Positions 26,517 to 34,580 of a stretch of 64,000 nucleotides of DNA are shown piece after piece. The stretch is from Gemmatimonadota bacterium. GTDB lineage: Bacteria > Latescibacterota > UBA2968 > UBA8231. The stretch lies in assembly GCA_018673255.1 (NCBI GenBank), contig JABHDC010000189.1:1-64000 (forward strand), in the 5' to 3' direction. A program made the translations under genes and the position numbers. Within the stretch, counting starts at the first letter, position 1; each line of letters starts with the position of its first letter. Under the pieces are notes generated by a model, which was not told the origin of the DNA, searched no databases, and worked only from the letters and a program-made list of their open reading frames with translations.

Positions 26517-27308
26517 ATGACGCCATCTGATACACAACTCCCCCATGCACAGCTTCTGGACCTGACCGGCAAAGTGGCACTGGTCACTGGTGCGGGACGT
26601 GGCATTGGGCGGGCGATCGCCCACGTGCTGGCCAGGGCGGGGGCGAAGGTGGCCCTCGCATCGCGCACGACCGAGCAACTGGAAGCGGTCGCTGGGGAAT
26701 TGGCGGACGCCGGCGTAGACGCCGACCGCACGCTGGTCCTGCCCACCGATGTGGCTGAAGAAACGCAGGTAGCTGCCACGATTCAGCGCATCATGGAGAC
26801 CTGGGGACGACTCGATATCCTGGTGAACAATGCAGGCCTCATCGACTTCGGCCCCCTGGAGAAGATCGAGCCCGAGGGGTGGCACCGCGTAATCGAGGCC
26901 AATCTCACCGGTCCGTATCTGTGCAGCCGGGCCGCGGCTCCCCATCTGTCGGCCAGTGGTGAGGGCCGCATCATCAATATCACCTCGGTGAGTGCACAGA
27001 CAGGCGGTGTATCGGGTGGCGTCCACTACACGGCATCGAAGGGTGGCCTGGCGGCGATGACGAAGACCCTCGCCCGCGATCTGGCGTCCTCCGGAGTGAC
27101 GGTGAATTCCATCTCCCCCGGGCAGATCGATGCCGATCCGAATCTGCTCACACAAGAGCAGCGACAGCACGTGACCGGTCTGATCCCCCTGGGCAGACTC
27201 GGCGAACCGGAAGAGATCGCCTACGCCGCCCTCTTCCTGGCCTCACCCATGGCTGCCTATATCACGGGCACCACGATCGATGTGAATGGCGGGATTCTGA
27301 AGCGCTGA
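26517..27308 (+). CDS. SDR-family oxidoreductase (FabG/gluconate dehydrogenase-like)
   Basis: A 263 aa classical SDR: TGAGRGIG, NNAGLIDFG, ITSVSAQTG, YTASKGGLAAM (active-site Tyr and Lys) and TGTTIDVNGG near the end. ATG 26517 has GAGAG 7 nt upstream. It follows the previous SDR by 26 nt in the same direction and is not its close copy (different N-terminus and substrate loops), so the pair are paralogues that may act on consecutive oxidation steps. The next gene is convergent. Confidence 0.9.
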   Translation: MTPSDTQLPHAQLLDLTGKVALVTGAGRGIGRAIAHVLARAGAKVALASRTTEQLEAVAGELADAGVDADRTLVLPTDVAEETQVAATIQRIMETWGRLDILVNNAGLIDFGPLEKIEPEGWHRVIEANLTGPYLCSRAAAPHLSASGEGRIINITSVSAQTGGVSGGVHYTASKGGLAAMTKTLARDLASSGVTVNSISPGQIDADPNLLTQEQRQHVTGLIPLGRLGEPEEIAYAALFLASPMAAYITGTTIDVNGGILKR

Positions 27309-27387
27309 AGCAGATCAGTGGCAGCAATCAGGCGGGATCCGTCTGATCGTGGCCAGCTTGGGCGCAACGCTGGGGGCATGGCCCGGA

Positions 27388-28890
27388 TCAGCGCAGGATG
27401 CGCGGCTCCAGATCCGGGATCTGTGCATCACGCGGGAAAAAGGGTCGGCGGAGTGTCAGGAAAGGCAGCCCCTTCACGGTCGCGGGCGTGGGACCGGGCG
27501 TATCCAGGATGTGCACGGCGGCGGCCACGTCGTCGTACACATTGTGATAATTCATGGGGTTCTTCACGATCACATACCGACTCCGACGCGGATCGATCCC
27601 GACGGCCAGCCACTGCTCGTCGGCCCAGTCGTAGGTCGCGTGACTCGTGATAAGAATCCGGATCTGTCCCGAGCGCACGATCGCAGTGGGGCCCATCTCA
27701 CCCTCTACGCCGTCCCAGATGCCACCCCGATAGGTGAAACGCCCGTCGTGCAGAGATTCGACATGGCCCGTCACCCCGATGGGCTCTCCCCACCGAGGGT
27801 CGTGTCGATGGCCCAGGGTGAGGGTCACATTGCCCTCTTGTCCGGCTTCGTGGCAGATACGCGCTGCTTCGGCATCCACGACGGGGCAGATCGCCTCACC
27901 CGCCAGATCCCCTGCAGCAAGCAACGCAGCCAGTCCGGCGACCGAATCACCCGCCGCCCCACCCCCGGCACAATCAGCGGCCTCGATCAGGACGATGGTC
28001 CCCGCAGGCGCTTGCCGCGCCTGTTCGATCGCCGCAGCAGGTTCCAGCACCTGCGCCTCTAATTCTTCTCGACATTCCCAGTACTGATTCGTGATCTGCC
28101 GGGCCAAGGCTTCGGCAAGATCCACATCGTTGTCGGTGACGATGAGCGCACCGCTGCCCATATTCGCCTGATCGAGATATGGATGAATGAGAAACAGGCT
28201 CGTCGAAAGGACCTCGTCGCGTGACTCGAACTGCTTGGTTGCCCGCATCAGCCGCGCGAAAGCACCATCCCCCGATGTGCCGCCGTGAATGCCACTGGTG
28301 ATGACGGGTACCTTCGCCATCACCATCGTGGGACGGCAGTCGCCGGCAACCGTGTCGAGGAGCAGCCTGGCACCGCGGCTGCCCGTCGTGTAGGTATCGG
28401 CGTGTGGATAGGTCTCCCACGCCACCAGGGCATCCGCTCCGGCAACCATCGCCTCCGTCACATGAGCATGCAGGTCGAGGGTGACCACGATCGGCGTGGA
28501 GGGACCGACGATCTCACGAACAGCCGTGATCAGATCGCCCTCCAGATCGGGCGTGCCCTCGGCCACAGCGGCCCCGTGCAAAGGCAGGAGCACACCATCC
28601 ACGGGCCCGAACGCCGTCAGTCTCTGCAGCAACTCCTGCTTCAGATGTGCGTAGCAGTCAGCCGTGACGTAGCCACCGGGACAGGTGCTGGCGTAGACGG
28701 TGGGCAGGATCTGCGCGTCACCCTCTCGCAGGGCGGCCAGGGCACCACCGACGACGCCGGCTTCCACCTGAAGCACGTCAGATCCATAGACCAGGTCGTA
28801 GCGCTCGAACCAACTCAGATCGATGGGGGATCCGCCGAATTGATTGCATTCGGTGAGGATCGAGCCAATCGCGATGCGGGGTCCTCTCAT
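27388..28890 (-). CDS. M81 (MlrC)-family metallopeptidase-like protein
   Basis: A 500 aa protein with the MlrC layout. The N-terminal domain begins RIAIGSILTECNQFGG, has GVLLPLHGAAVAEGT, VTLDLHAHVTEAM (zinc-ligand Asp and His) and AWETYPHADTYTTG (third ligand His). The C-terminal domain includes IVLIEAADCAGGGAAGDS. MlrC of sphingomonads degrades linear microcystin peptides. Most bacterial homologues have unknown amide or peptide substrates and sit beside catabolic genes, as here. Its ATG overlaps the enolase-superfamily stop (ATGA), so it is the third gene of a sulfatase-enolase-M81 operon. Confidence 0.9.
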   Translation of the reverse strand: MRGPRIAIGSILTECNQFGGSPIDLSWFERYDLVYGSDVLQVEAGVVGGALAALREGDAQILPTVYASTCPGGYVTADCYAHLKQELLQRLTAFGPVDGVLLPLHGAAVAEGTPDLEGDLITAVREIVGPSTPIVVTLDLHAHVTEAMVAGADALVAWETYPHADTYTTGSRGARLLLDTVAGDCRPTMVMAKVPVITSGIHGGTSGDGAFARLMRATKQFESRDEVLSTSLFLIHPYLDQANMGSGALIVTDNDVDLAEALARQITNQYWECREELEAQVLEPAAAIEQARQAPAGTIVLIEAADCAGGGAAGDSVAGLAALLAAGDLAGEAICPVVDAEAARICHEAGQEGNVTLTLGHRHDPRWGEPIGVTGHVESLHDGRFTYRGGIWDGVEGEMGPTAIVRSGQIRILITSHATYDWADEQWLAVGIDPRRSRYVIVKNPMNYHNVYDDVAAAVHILDTPGPTPATVKGLPFLTLRRPFFPRDAQIPDLEPRILR

Positions 28891-30080
28891 GTGGCCTCTA
28901 TGTATGGTAGATCCGGTGGCAGGTGCGGGAGACCGAACATCATGTCGGAGTAACTGCCCGGTGGCAGGTCGAGAGGATTCTCGAGGCGGAATTCTGCCAG
29001 CACATCTTCATCCAGTTCAATGCCCAGTCCCGGGGCATCACCCAGGTCCAGCTGACCATCAGCTACCACAAGGGGACCGCCAAGCAGTGCATCGATGAAT
29101 GGGGTCCGCGTCTGGTCGATCTCGACGGTGATCCCGGCGGGACTGGCCGCCACGGCATGCGCGTTGGCGATGACGGCGATGGCGTCCGACCAAGTGTGTG
29201 TTGCCACTCGCAGACCGTGCTCTTCGGCCAGCTTCAGCACGCGCCAGGTCTCGGTCAGGCCACCACACCGTGACACATCCGGCTGCAGGATGTCGACAGC
29301 GCCGGCCCGTGCCAGTTCGCGGAAGCCCTGGTAGCCGAATTCGTTCTCCCCCGCCGCGATGGGTACGTCTACCGTTCCCCGTAACTGCGCGTAGTGATCG
29401 AGATCTTCGGGCGCGAAGGGCTCCTCGTACCAGAACACATCCTGCTCGGCGAAGAATTCCCCCATGCGGCGAGCCAGTTCGGGATGATAGCGCATCGATG
29501 CGTCCACCATCAGATCATTCTCCGGACCGATGGCCTCCTGCACGGCAAGCACGGCCGCACGATCGTATTCCTCTGTCCGTGCCAGACGCATCTTCATGCG
29601 ACGAAAACCCGCTTTCACGTATCCAGCGGCCTCTTCGGCCAGTTGAGTGGGTGAGTCCTTCCACAACAGGTTGCTCGCATAGGCGGGGCACTTCGAGTCG
29701 TGGCCACCCAGCAGCTCGTAGACGGGTCTGCCCGCGACCTTGCCGCGCAGATCCCACAATGCCACGTCTACGGCACCAATCGCAGTCACGGCGGCGCCCT
29801 TACGACCGTACCAACGTGTCATCCCATACATCCGATCCCACAACCCTTCGATATCCGCCGGATCCTGACCGATGAGCAGGTCGCGCAGCTGCCCATCGAT
29901 GACCAGAGCCATCAGTCCCGGATGGGAGTACGCCGATCCGACTCCTGTCAGTCCTGTGTCGGTCCGCAGTCGAACGACGGTCGTGAGTCGTGCCGTGCAG
30001 ACGCCGCCGGCGTACTGAAACCGCTGATCCTCGGGATACTCGTAACGCAGATGGAATGCTTCAACCTGATCGATCTTCAC
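28887..30080 (-). CDS. Mandelate racemase/muconate-lactonizing (enolase-superfamily) enzyme
   Basis: A 397 aa enolase-superfamily protein. Catalytic features: the basic KMR region GFRRMKMRLAR (around residue 170), metal ligands Asp in LMVDASMRY, Glu in WYEEPFAPED and Glu in AAGENEFGY, and a C-terminal His in VATHTWSDA. This His with the earlier Lys is the mandelate racemase-subgroup set, suiting an acid-sugar dehydratase. GTG 30080 is chosen with AGGAG upstream; the open frame extends to 30284 but that part overlaps the sulfatase gene end and looks non-native. It is 13 nt after the sulfatase stop. Confidence 0.9.
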   Translation of the reverse strand: MKIDQVEAFHLRYEYPEDQRFQYAGGVCTARLTTVVRLRTDTGLTGVGSAYSHPGLMALVIDGQLRDLLIGQDPADIEGLWDRMYGMTRWYGRKGAAVTAIGAVDVALWDLRGKVAGRPVYELLGGHDSKCPAYASNLLWKDSPTQLAEEAAGYVKAGFRRMKMRLARTEEYDRAAVLAVQEAIGPENDLMVDASMRYHPELARRMGEFFAEQDVFWYEEPFAPEDLDHYAQLRGTVDVPIAAGENEFGYQGFRELARAGAVDILQPDVSRCGGLTETWRVLKLAEEHGLRVATHTWSDAIAVIANAHAVAASPAGITVEIDQTRTPFIDALLGGPLVVADGQLDLGDAPGLGIELDEDVLAEFRLENPLDLPPGSYSDMMFGLPHLPPDLPYIEAT

Positions 30081-30093
30081 GCTGTCGGTCTCC

Positions 30094-31554
30094 TCAATAC
30101 GTCTGTGGTGTCCAGTCGCCGGCCAGATAGTGGGCCCATGAATGGGGCGCATCCTGAACGTAGTCGTAGCGTTCGAATACGTCGCCATCGCCACGGATTC
30201 GCGGATCTCTCGTGCACAGCAGTTCCGCCTCCAGATCCTGCCAGAGTGACTGTTTGATTGCTGCGTGAGTCGGATCATCGGCAAGATTGGTCATGCAGTG
30301 TGGGTCATCGGCGATGTGGTAGAGCTCTTCAGCGGGCCGTTTGCCAAAGGACAGTTGCCAGTAGTGCGACTTGCCCTCTTCGTGCAGCTCGAGAATGCGG
30401 GTTTTCGTCGGCGAGCTGTCCATGTTCGTGTAGTTCGTCTCGGGATTTCCCGAAGGCCAACGATCCGGTGCGAAGTTGCGCACGTACAGGTGTGTGGGTG
30501 TACGCACGCATCGGACGGGATACCCCAGGTCTGACTCACGACCCATGTCGTGGCGCTCACGCCCCATGTAGACGCGATCCCGCCCTGTGGCAACCACACC
30601 TGAACCGGTCGCCTCAAGGATATCGGTCAGACTCTGGCCTGGACTTTCTGCGAGAAATGGCTCGCTCCGGCTCGCTTCAACACCGGCAACCTGGAGGAAG
30701 GTGGTCGCCAGATCGGTGAAGGAGATCAGGTCGTCGGCATGTCGGCCACCGGCGGTCTTGGCCCGCCACATGGCGGCAAAGGGCAGGCGAAAATCGTCGT
30801 CGTACATCTGCCCCTTCACCCGAGGAAAGGGGCAGCCATTGTCAGAGGTCACGACCACGAGCGTGTTGTCGAGTTCCCCTCTCTCCTCCAATACGGCCAG
30901 CATAGTGCCCAGGTGGCTGTCGAACCACTCCGTCTCCCAGGCGTAGTCAAGCATATCGTCACGCACGACGTCCTCCTGCGGCCAGTAGGGAGGGACTGTC
31001 GCCACATCGCTCAACTGCTTGCCGGCACGGCGCCCTTCACCGGGGATGTAACGACGGTGGGGTTCATGTCCACCATACCAGAAGTAGAAAGGTGCATCAT
31101 CCGCACGGGCATCGAGAAAGTCGACGAAATTCGCCGCGTAGTCTGTCTTCGAGACCGCCGTATTCTCGGGTGGCACGAGAGTGCGCTCATTGTAGTGATT
31201 GCCAGCCGGATTGCGCCTGCGTCCACATCGCTGCCAGTCGCCGGGTGCCCAGCCCTTGCCCGTGTAGCCGATGTGATACCCCGCCTCCTCCAGCAGATCC
31301 GGATAGACCGGCAAATCGTCGGGCCAGTAGTTCCAGTGAAGACAGCACGCCCGATTCTGCCAGGTGTGACGACCCGTGAGGATACTGGCCCGCGAAGGGG
31401 CACACTTCGGGTTCGACGTGAAGGCATTGTTGAAGAGAATCCCTTCCGCGGCGACACGATCGAAGTGTGTTGTCGAGACGAAGCCGTGCCCATAGGCACT
31501 CATGTGCGACGCATCATCGGCGATGGCGAAGAGGATATTGGGACGCATCTGCAT
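30094..31554 (-). CDS. Type I sulfatase (Cys-type, formylglycine-dependent)
   Basis: A 486 aa alkaline-phosphatase-superfamily sulfatase. The N-terminus has RPNILFAIADDAS (metal-site Asp pair). The C-x-P-S-R motif reads CAPSRASILTGRH (Cys51 of this start); the Cys is converted to formylglycine by an oxidase or anSME enzyme elsewhere. VVTSDNGCPF supplies the other metal ligands (DN). No signal peptide is visible from ATG 31554; GTG 31560 and ATG 31548 are alternatives, with GGAG best placed for the former two. It is first in an operon with an acid-sugar dehydratase-like enzyme and an M81 protein, suggesting breakdown of a sulfated sugar or amide. Confidence 0.92.
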   Translation of the reverse strand: MQMRPNILFAIADDASHMSAYGHGFVSTTHFDRVAAEGILFNNAFTSNPKCAPSRASILTGRHTWQNRACCLHWNYWPDDLPVYPDLLEEAGYHIGYTGKGWAPGDWQRCGRRRNPAGNHYNERTLVPPENTAVSKTDYAANFVDFLDARADDAPFYFWYGGHEPHRRYIPGEGRRAGKQLSDVATVPPYWPQEDVVRDDMLDYAWETEWFDSHLGTMLAVLEERGELDNTLVVVTSDNGCPFPRVKGQMYDDDFRLPFAAMWRAKTAGGRHADDLISFTDLATTFLQVAGVEASRSEPFLAESPGQSLTDILEATGSGVVATGRDRVYMGRERHDMGRESDLGYPVRCVRTPTHLYVRNFAPDRWPSGNPETNYTNMDSSPTKTRILELHEEGKSHYWQLSFGKRPAEELYHIADDPHCMTNLADDPTHAAIKQSLWQDLEAELLCTRDPRIRGDGDVFERYDYVQDAPHSWAHYLAGDWTPQTY

Positions 31555-31736
31555 GTTCACAGGGCTCCGACGGGTGTCAGGGAAGGGCATTTTGCCGGTG
31601 CACGGCCATCTCTTAGGTTGAGCCGCCCTACCGCAGGATCACAAAGGACAGCAGCGGTCCTCGCCACGGCAAGTCCGGCCCGATGGTGACAAGCCTCCGG
31701 ATATCCACAATGAGCCAGACCTCTCACGAGAGTGTG

Positions 31737-33911
31737 ATGCGCACGCCATACAGTCTCTCGCCCATTCTGATTGTCCTGCTGATCTCAATCTGTGCTCCTG
31801 TGGATGCTCAGGTGCCGACCGCACAATCCGGCAACTTCCGCACACACCCACTCGTGCCTGCCCATGGTGACACGGTGGGACTGACACTGGGCGGCAGCTT
31901 CGCCTACTCGAATGCACTGATGACAGCCACCGATGTGAGCGTCGTCCCCGAACTGGTCACGGTGAATCTCACGGCCACCTGGGATGAGGGCACCAGCGCG
32001 CCAGTGGATGGGGTCACCACATCGTGGTCAGTCGATGTCGACCTCGGGCCACTCGACGAACAGGTCTTCGATCTGCTCGTGCGGGTTGATGGCGAGCAGT
32101 TTTTCTTCACCTATTTCGTCGTCGAGGCGGCGCGAGCCACACCAGCACCACTACCCATGCCCGTCACGACCATCACACCTCAGCGACCACTCGGAATCAA
32201 CCTGACGGCGATGAAGGACCACGCTCGAGCACTCATCTTCGCCGACATCTTCAAGCCGTCCCGCGAGTGGATCCCCCATCGTCTCTCTGACGACACGTGG
32301 GATACGGGCATGGCGTTGGATCTGGATGAGAGGGGCTGGGTCCGGTCGCTGGCGGCCGATCAGGAGGCGGGGACGCTGATGATGTCGGGCCTCGGCGACG
32401 CCTATCCCGGTGGACGCTATCGCGTCCTTTATGAGGGCACAGGCGTACTCGACTTCGATTGGGATGCGCGTATCATCGACAGCCAGCCTGGTCGAATGGA
32501 TCTATGGGTCACGCCTGACCAGGGAATCCACGTCGTGATTAAAGAGACCGATCCCGAGGACTACATCCGCAATATCCGCGTGATCATGCCCGGTCACGAA
32601 GAGACCTTCACCTCGGCCCCATTTCATCCCACATACATTCAGTTCCTGCGACAGTTCAGTCTGCTTCGATTCATGGATTGGTCCGATACCAATGAGCCGG
32701 AGAATGTCACCCCCGAGGCCGGCCTCTGGGAGAACCGAGTCACACCGGACCATGCATCGCAGGGCACAATCCGTGGTGTGGCCTACGAACACATGATCGA
32801 CCTGGCCAACGAAGTGGGTTCCGACCTGTGGATCAGTGTGCCCATCACGGCAACGGACGACTTCATCGACTCTCTGGCAACGCTTGTCCGTGATCGACTC
32901 GATCAGCAACGGCTCGCGTATATCGAACTGTCGAACGAGATCTGGAATCGGGACTTCCCGCAGCACGCCGTGGCAACAGCCGCCGGACGGGCGCGTGGCT
33001 ACGCCGATACAGAGGCAGCGACATCCTTCCAGTTTCTCACGGATTCGGAAGGGTTCGTGGCTGCCCTGCGATACCAATCCGCTCGATCCATCGAAGTCTT
33101 TCAGATCTTCGAGAGCGTCATGGGGGCGCGCGATCGTTTCCGAGGCGTCATCTGCGGCTGGGCCATCGATGATCTGACGATTGCCACCAACATAGCAGAG
33201 GAACTGCTGGATTGGCAGAATGCTCACGCCAGTGTAGATGCCTACGCAATCGCCCCCTATTTCGGTTTCTTCATCGCCCAGGAGGACTTCGCCGACCGGG
33301 TTGTGTCCCGTTCCGTCGAAGCCCTCCTCGACACGATAACACAGGACATGCGCTTCATGCTCGATGTGGGGCGGACCGCACAGGACGTGGCAGCTGCCCG
33401 TGGCCTGGATCTGATGACCTACGAGGCCGGGCATCACATGGTGCGCGCCACGGAGGTCCCCTACCCGAGTGACGATGTACGGGCCAAAGCCGATCTCGTG
33501 CATGCTGATGAGAGGATGTACGACATCTATGCCGAGTATCTGGCGGGCTGGTTCGAATTTGGCGACCACATGACTCTGTTCAGCGATTTCCTCGCCCTGG
33601 GGAACTTCGGCCTCGCCTCGCGCTGGGATCAATCACCGATCTATCCGAAATACCGTGCCGTCCACGACTTCCTCCTGACCACCGCGCCTGGAGACTCAAC
33701 CTTCGTTCCCCCCGGCACGGAGCCGGAACCCGAGCCAGTGAGCATACCAGGCGACGGAGATGGTGATGGCGATGTTGATGTGGACGACTTCTTTGCCTTC
33801 GCCGATGCCTTCGGAAGCCAGGGCGGCGTCTTCGATCTCGACGGCGATGGAACCGTCGACGTCGATGACTTCTTCGCCTTCGCTAATGTCTTTGGTACGG
33901 GAGTCCAGTAG
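31737..33911 (+). CDS. Secreted glycosidase-like protein with C-terminal dockerin-like repeats
   Basis: A 724 aa protein with a signal peptide (LSPILIVLLISICAPVDA), a beta-sandwich N-terminal region and a TIM-barrel-like region (about 150-640). Two acidic sites fit a clan GH-A pair: YIELSNEIWNRDF (N-E of the acid/base) and LMTYEAGHHM (nucleophile Glu). I do not assign a GH family. The last ~55 residues carry two Ca-binding repeats, DGDGDVDVDDFFAFADAFG and DGDGTVDVDDFFAFANVFG. ATG 31737 has GAGAG upstream; ATG 31710 gives a longer alternative. Convergent with the DsbA-like gene. Confidence 0.78.
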   Translation: MRTPYSLSPILIVLLISICAPVDAQVPTAQSGNFRTHPLVPAHGDTVGLTLGGSFAYSNALMTATDVSVVPELVTVNLTATWDEGTSAPVDGVTTSWSVDVDLGPLDEQVFDLLVRVDGEQFFFTYFVVEAARATPAPLPMPVTTITPQRPLGINLTAMKDHARALIFADIFKPSREWIPHRLSDDTWDTGMALDLDERGWVRSLAADQEAGTLMMSGLGDAYPGGRYRVLYEGTGVLDFDWDARIIDSQPGRMDLWVTPDQGIHVVIKETDPEDYIRNIRVIMPGHEETFTSAPFHPTYIQFLRQFSLLRFMDWSDTNEPENVTPEAGLWENRVTPDHASQGTIRGVAYEHMIDLANEVGSDLWISVPITATDDFIDSLATLVRDRLDQQRLAYIELSNEIWNRDFPQHAVATAAGRARGYADTEAATSFQFLTDSEGFVAALRYQSARSIEVFQIFESVMGARDRFRGVICGWAIDDLTIATNIAEELLDWQNAHASVDAYAIAPYFGFFIAQEDFADRVVSRSVEALLDTITQDMRFMLDVGRTAQDVAAARGLDLMTYEAGHHMVRATEVPYPSDDVRAKADLVHADERMYDIYAEYLAGWFEFGDHMTLFSDFLALGNFGLASRWDQSPIYPKYRAVHDFLLTTAPGDSTFVPPGTEPEPEPVSIPGDGDGDGDVDVDDFFAFADAFGSQGGVFDLDGDGTVDVDDFFAFANVFGTGVQ
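33757..33897 (+). repeat. Tandem dockerin/EF-hand-like repeats at protein C-terminus
   Basis: Two units of a D-x-D-G-D-x-x-V-D-V-D-D-F-F-A-F-A-x-x-F-G pattern are encoded within the glycosidase-like gene. The spacing of Asp residues matches a calcium loop. In secreted proteins this type of tail is a cell-surface attachment or sorting module; cellulosome use is not implied. Confidence 0.7.
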
Positions 33912-33932
33912 CGATAGTGCCCTGTTACGGAA

Positions 33933-34580
33933 TTAGCGGCGAACTGCACCTGCCATCTGCACCAGTTGTTCGAGGACCTCATAGGGCTGCGCCCCCACCA
34001 CCGCACGGCCACCGGCCCGGAAGGTGGGTACGCCAGTCACTCCCAACTGCCGAGATCGCTCCCAGTCGGCGGAGACCGCTGCCCGGTAGCGAGGATCCCG
34101 CAGTGCCCTTCGGGCAGCATCCGTGTCGAGCCCGACAGAGGCGGCGACCTCAACCAGTCGGTCCACATCAGCCAGATTGCTGTCCTCGACGAAGTAGGCC
34201 ACGAACAGGGCCTGATGGATTGCCTCTCCCCCATCCCGGGTCACGGCCCAACTTGCCAGTTGCTGGGCCCGCCGACTGTTGTAGGTCATCCGGCGATCCC
34301 CGTATTCGAGTCCCTCGGCCCGCATTCGCTCCGCCATCTGCTCTTGCATCTGCTCGATGTCGACACCTCGACCCGCGAACAACTGTTCCAGACTCTGACC
34401 CTCGTCCGGCGTCTCCAGATGCAGCGGATAGTGGGTGACGCGGATCGTTAGATCCCAGGACTCGCAGAGCCGATCAACACGCACGGTGCTGAGATAACAC
34501 CAGGGTCATATGTAGTCCGAGAAGATCTCCAGAACAACGTGCTCAACTGGCTCCGGTGCCTCACCTTGCAGCGACGTCAT
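33933..34580 (-). CDS. Selenocysteine-containing DsbA/FrnE-family thiol oxidoreductase (UGA recoded)
   Basis: Reading on the minus strand, ATG 34580 opens a frame of 215 codons with one in-frame TGA at 34508-34506 (codon 25). The codons around it read I-TGA-P-W-C-Y, so the TGA falls exactly where the first Cys of the DsbA/FrnE C-P-W-C motif belongs; Cys28 is intact. Upstream residues V-L-E-I-F-S-D-Y-I are the typical first strand of the family. Downstream are YPLHLETP, a helical insert and the GVPTF cis-Pro loop (183-187), then VVGAQPYEVLEQLV, as in FrnE-type DsbA. The ATG overlaps the TGA stop of the UroD-like gene (ATGA). A hairpin of SECIS geometry lies behind the TGA. Alternatives are a recent pseudogene mutation or a sequencing error. 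No Sec genes lie in the window. Confidence 0.8.
34474..34492 (-). promoter_or_regulatory. Candidate bacterial SECIS hairpin
   Basis: The mRNA UCAGCAC (34492-34486) pairs with GUGUUGA (34480-34474), 7 bp with one G-U, enclosing loop CGUGC (34485-34481). The loop begins 20 nt after the UGA and has G at its second position. As I recall the bacterial SECIS rules, a short stem, a small apical loop with G in the first two positions and 16-37 nt spacing are required; this meets all three. Confidence 0.6.

Noticed and set aside
33933..34484. Short DsbA-like gene starting at GTG 34484
   Set aside because: It would lack the C-x-x-C strand and the motif needed for any DsbA function, while the extended frame restores both and fits the ATGA overlap.
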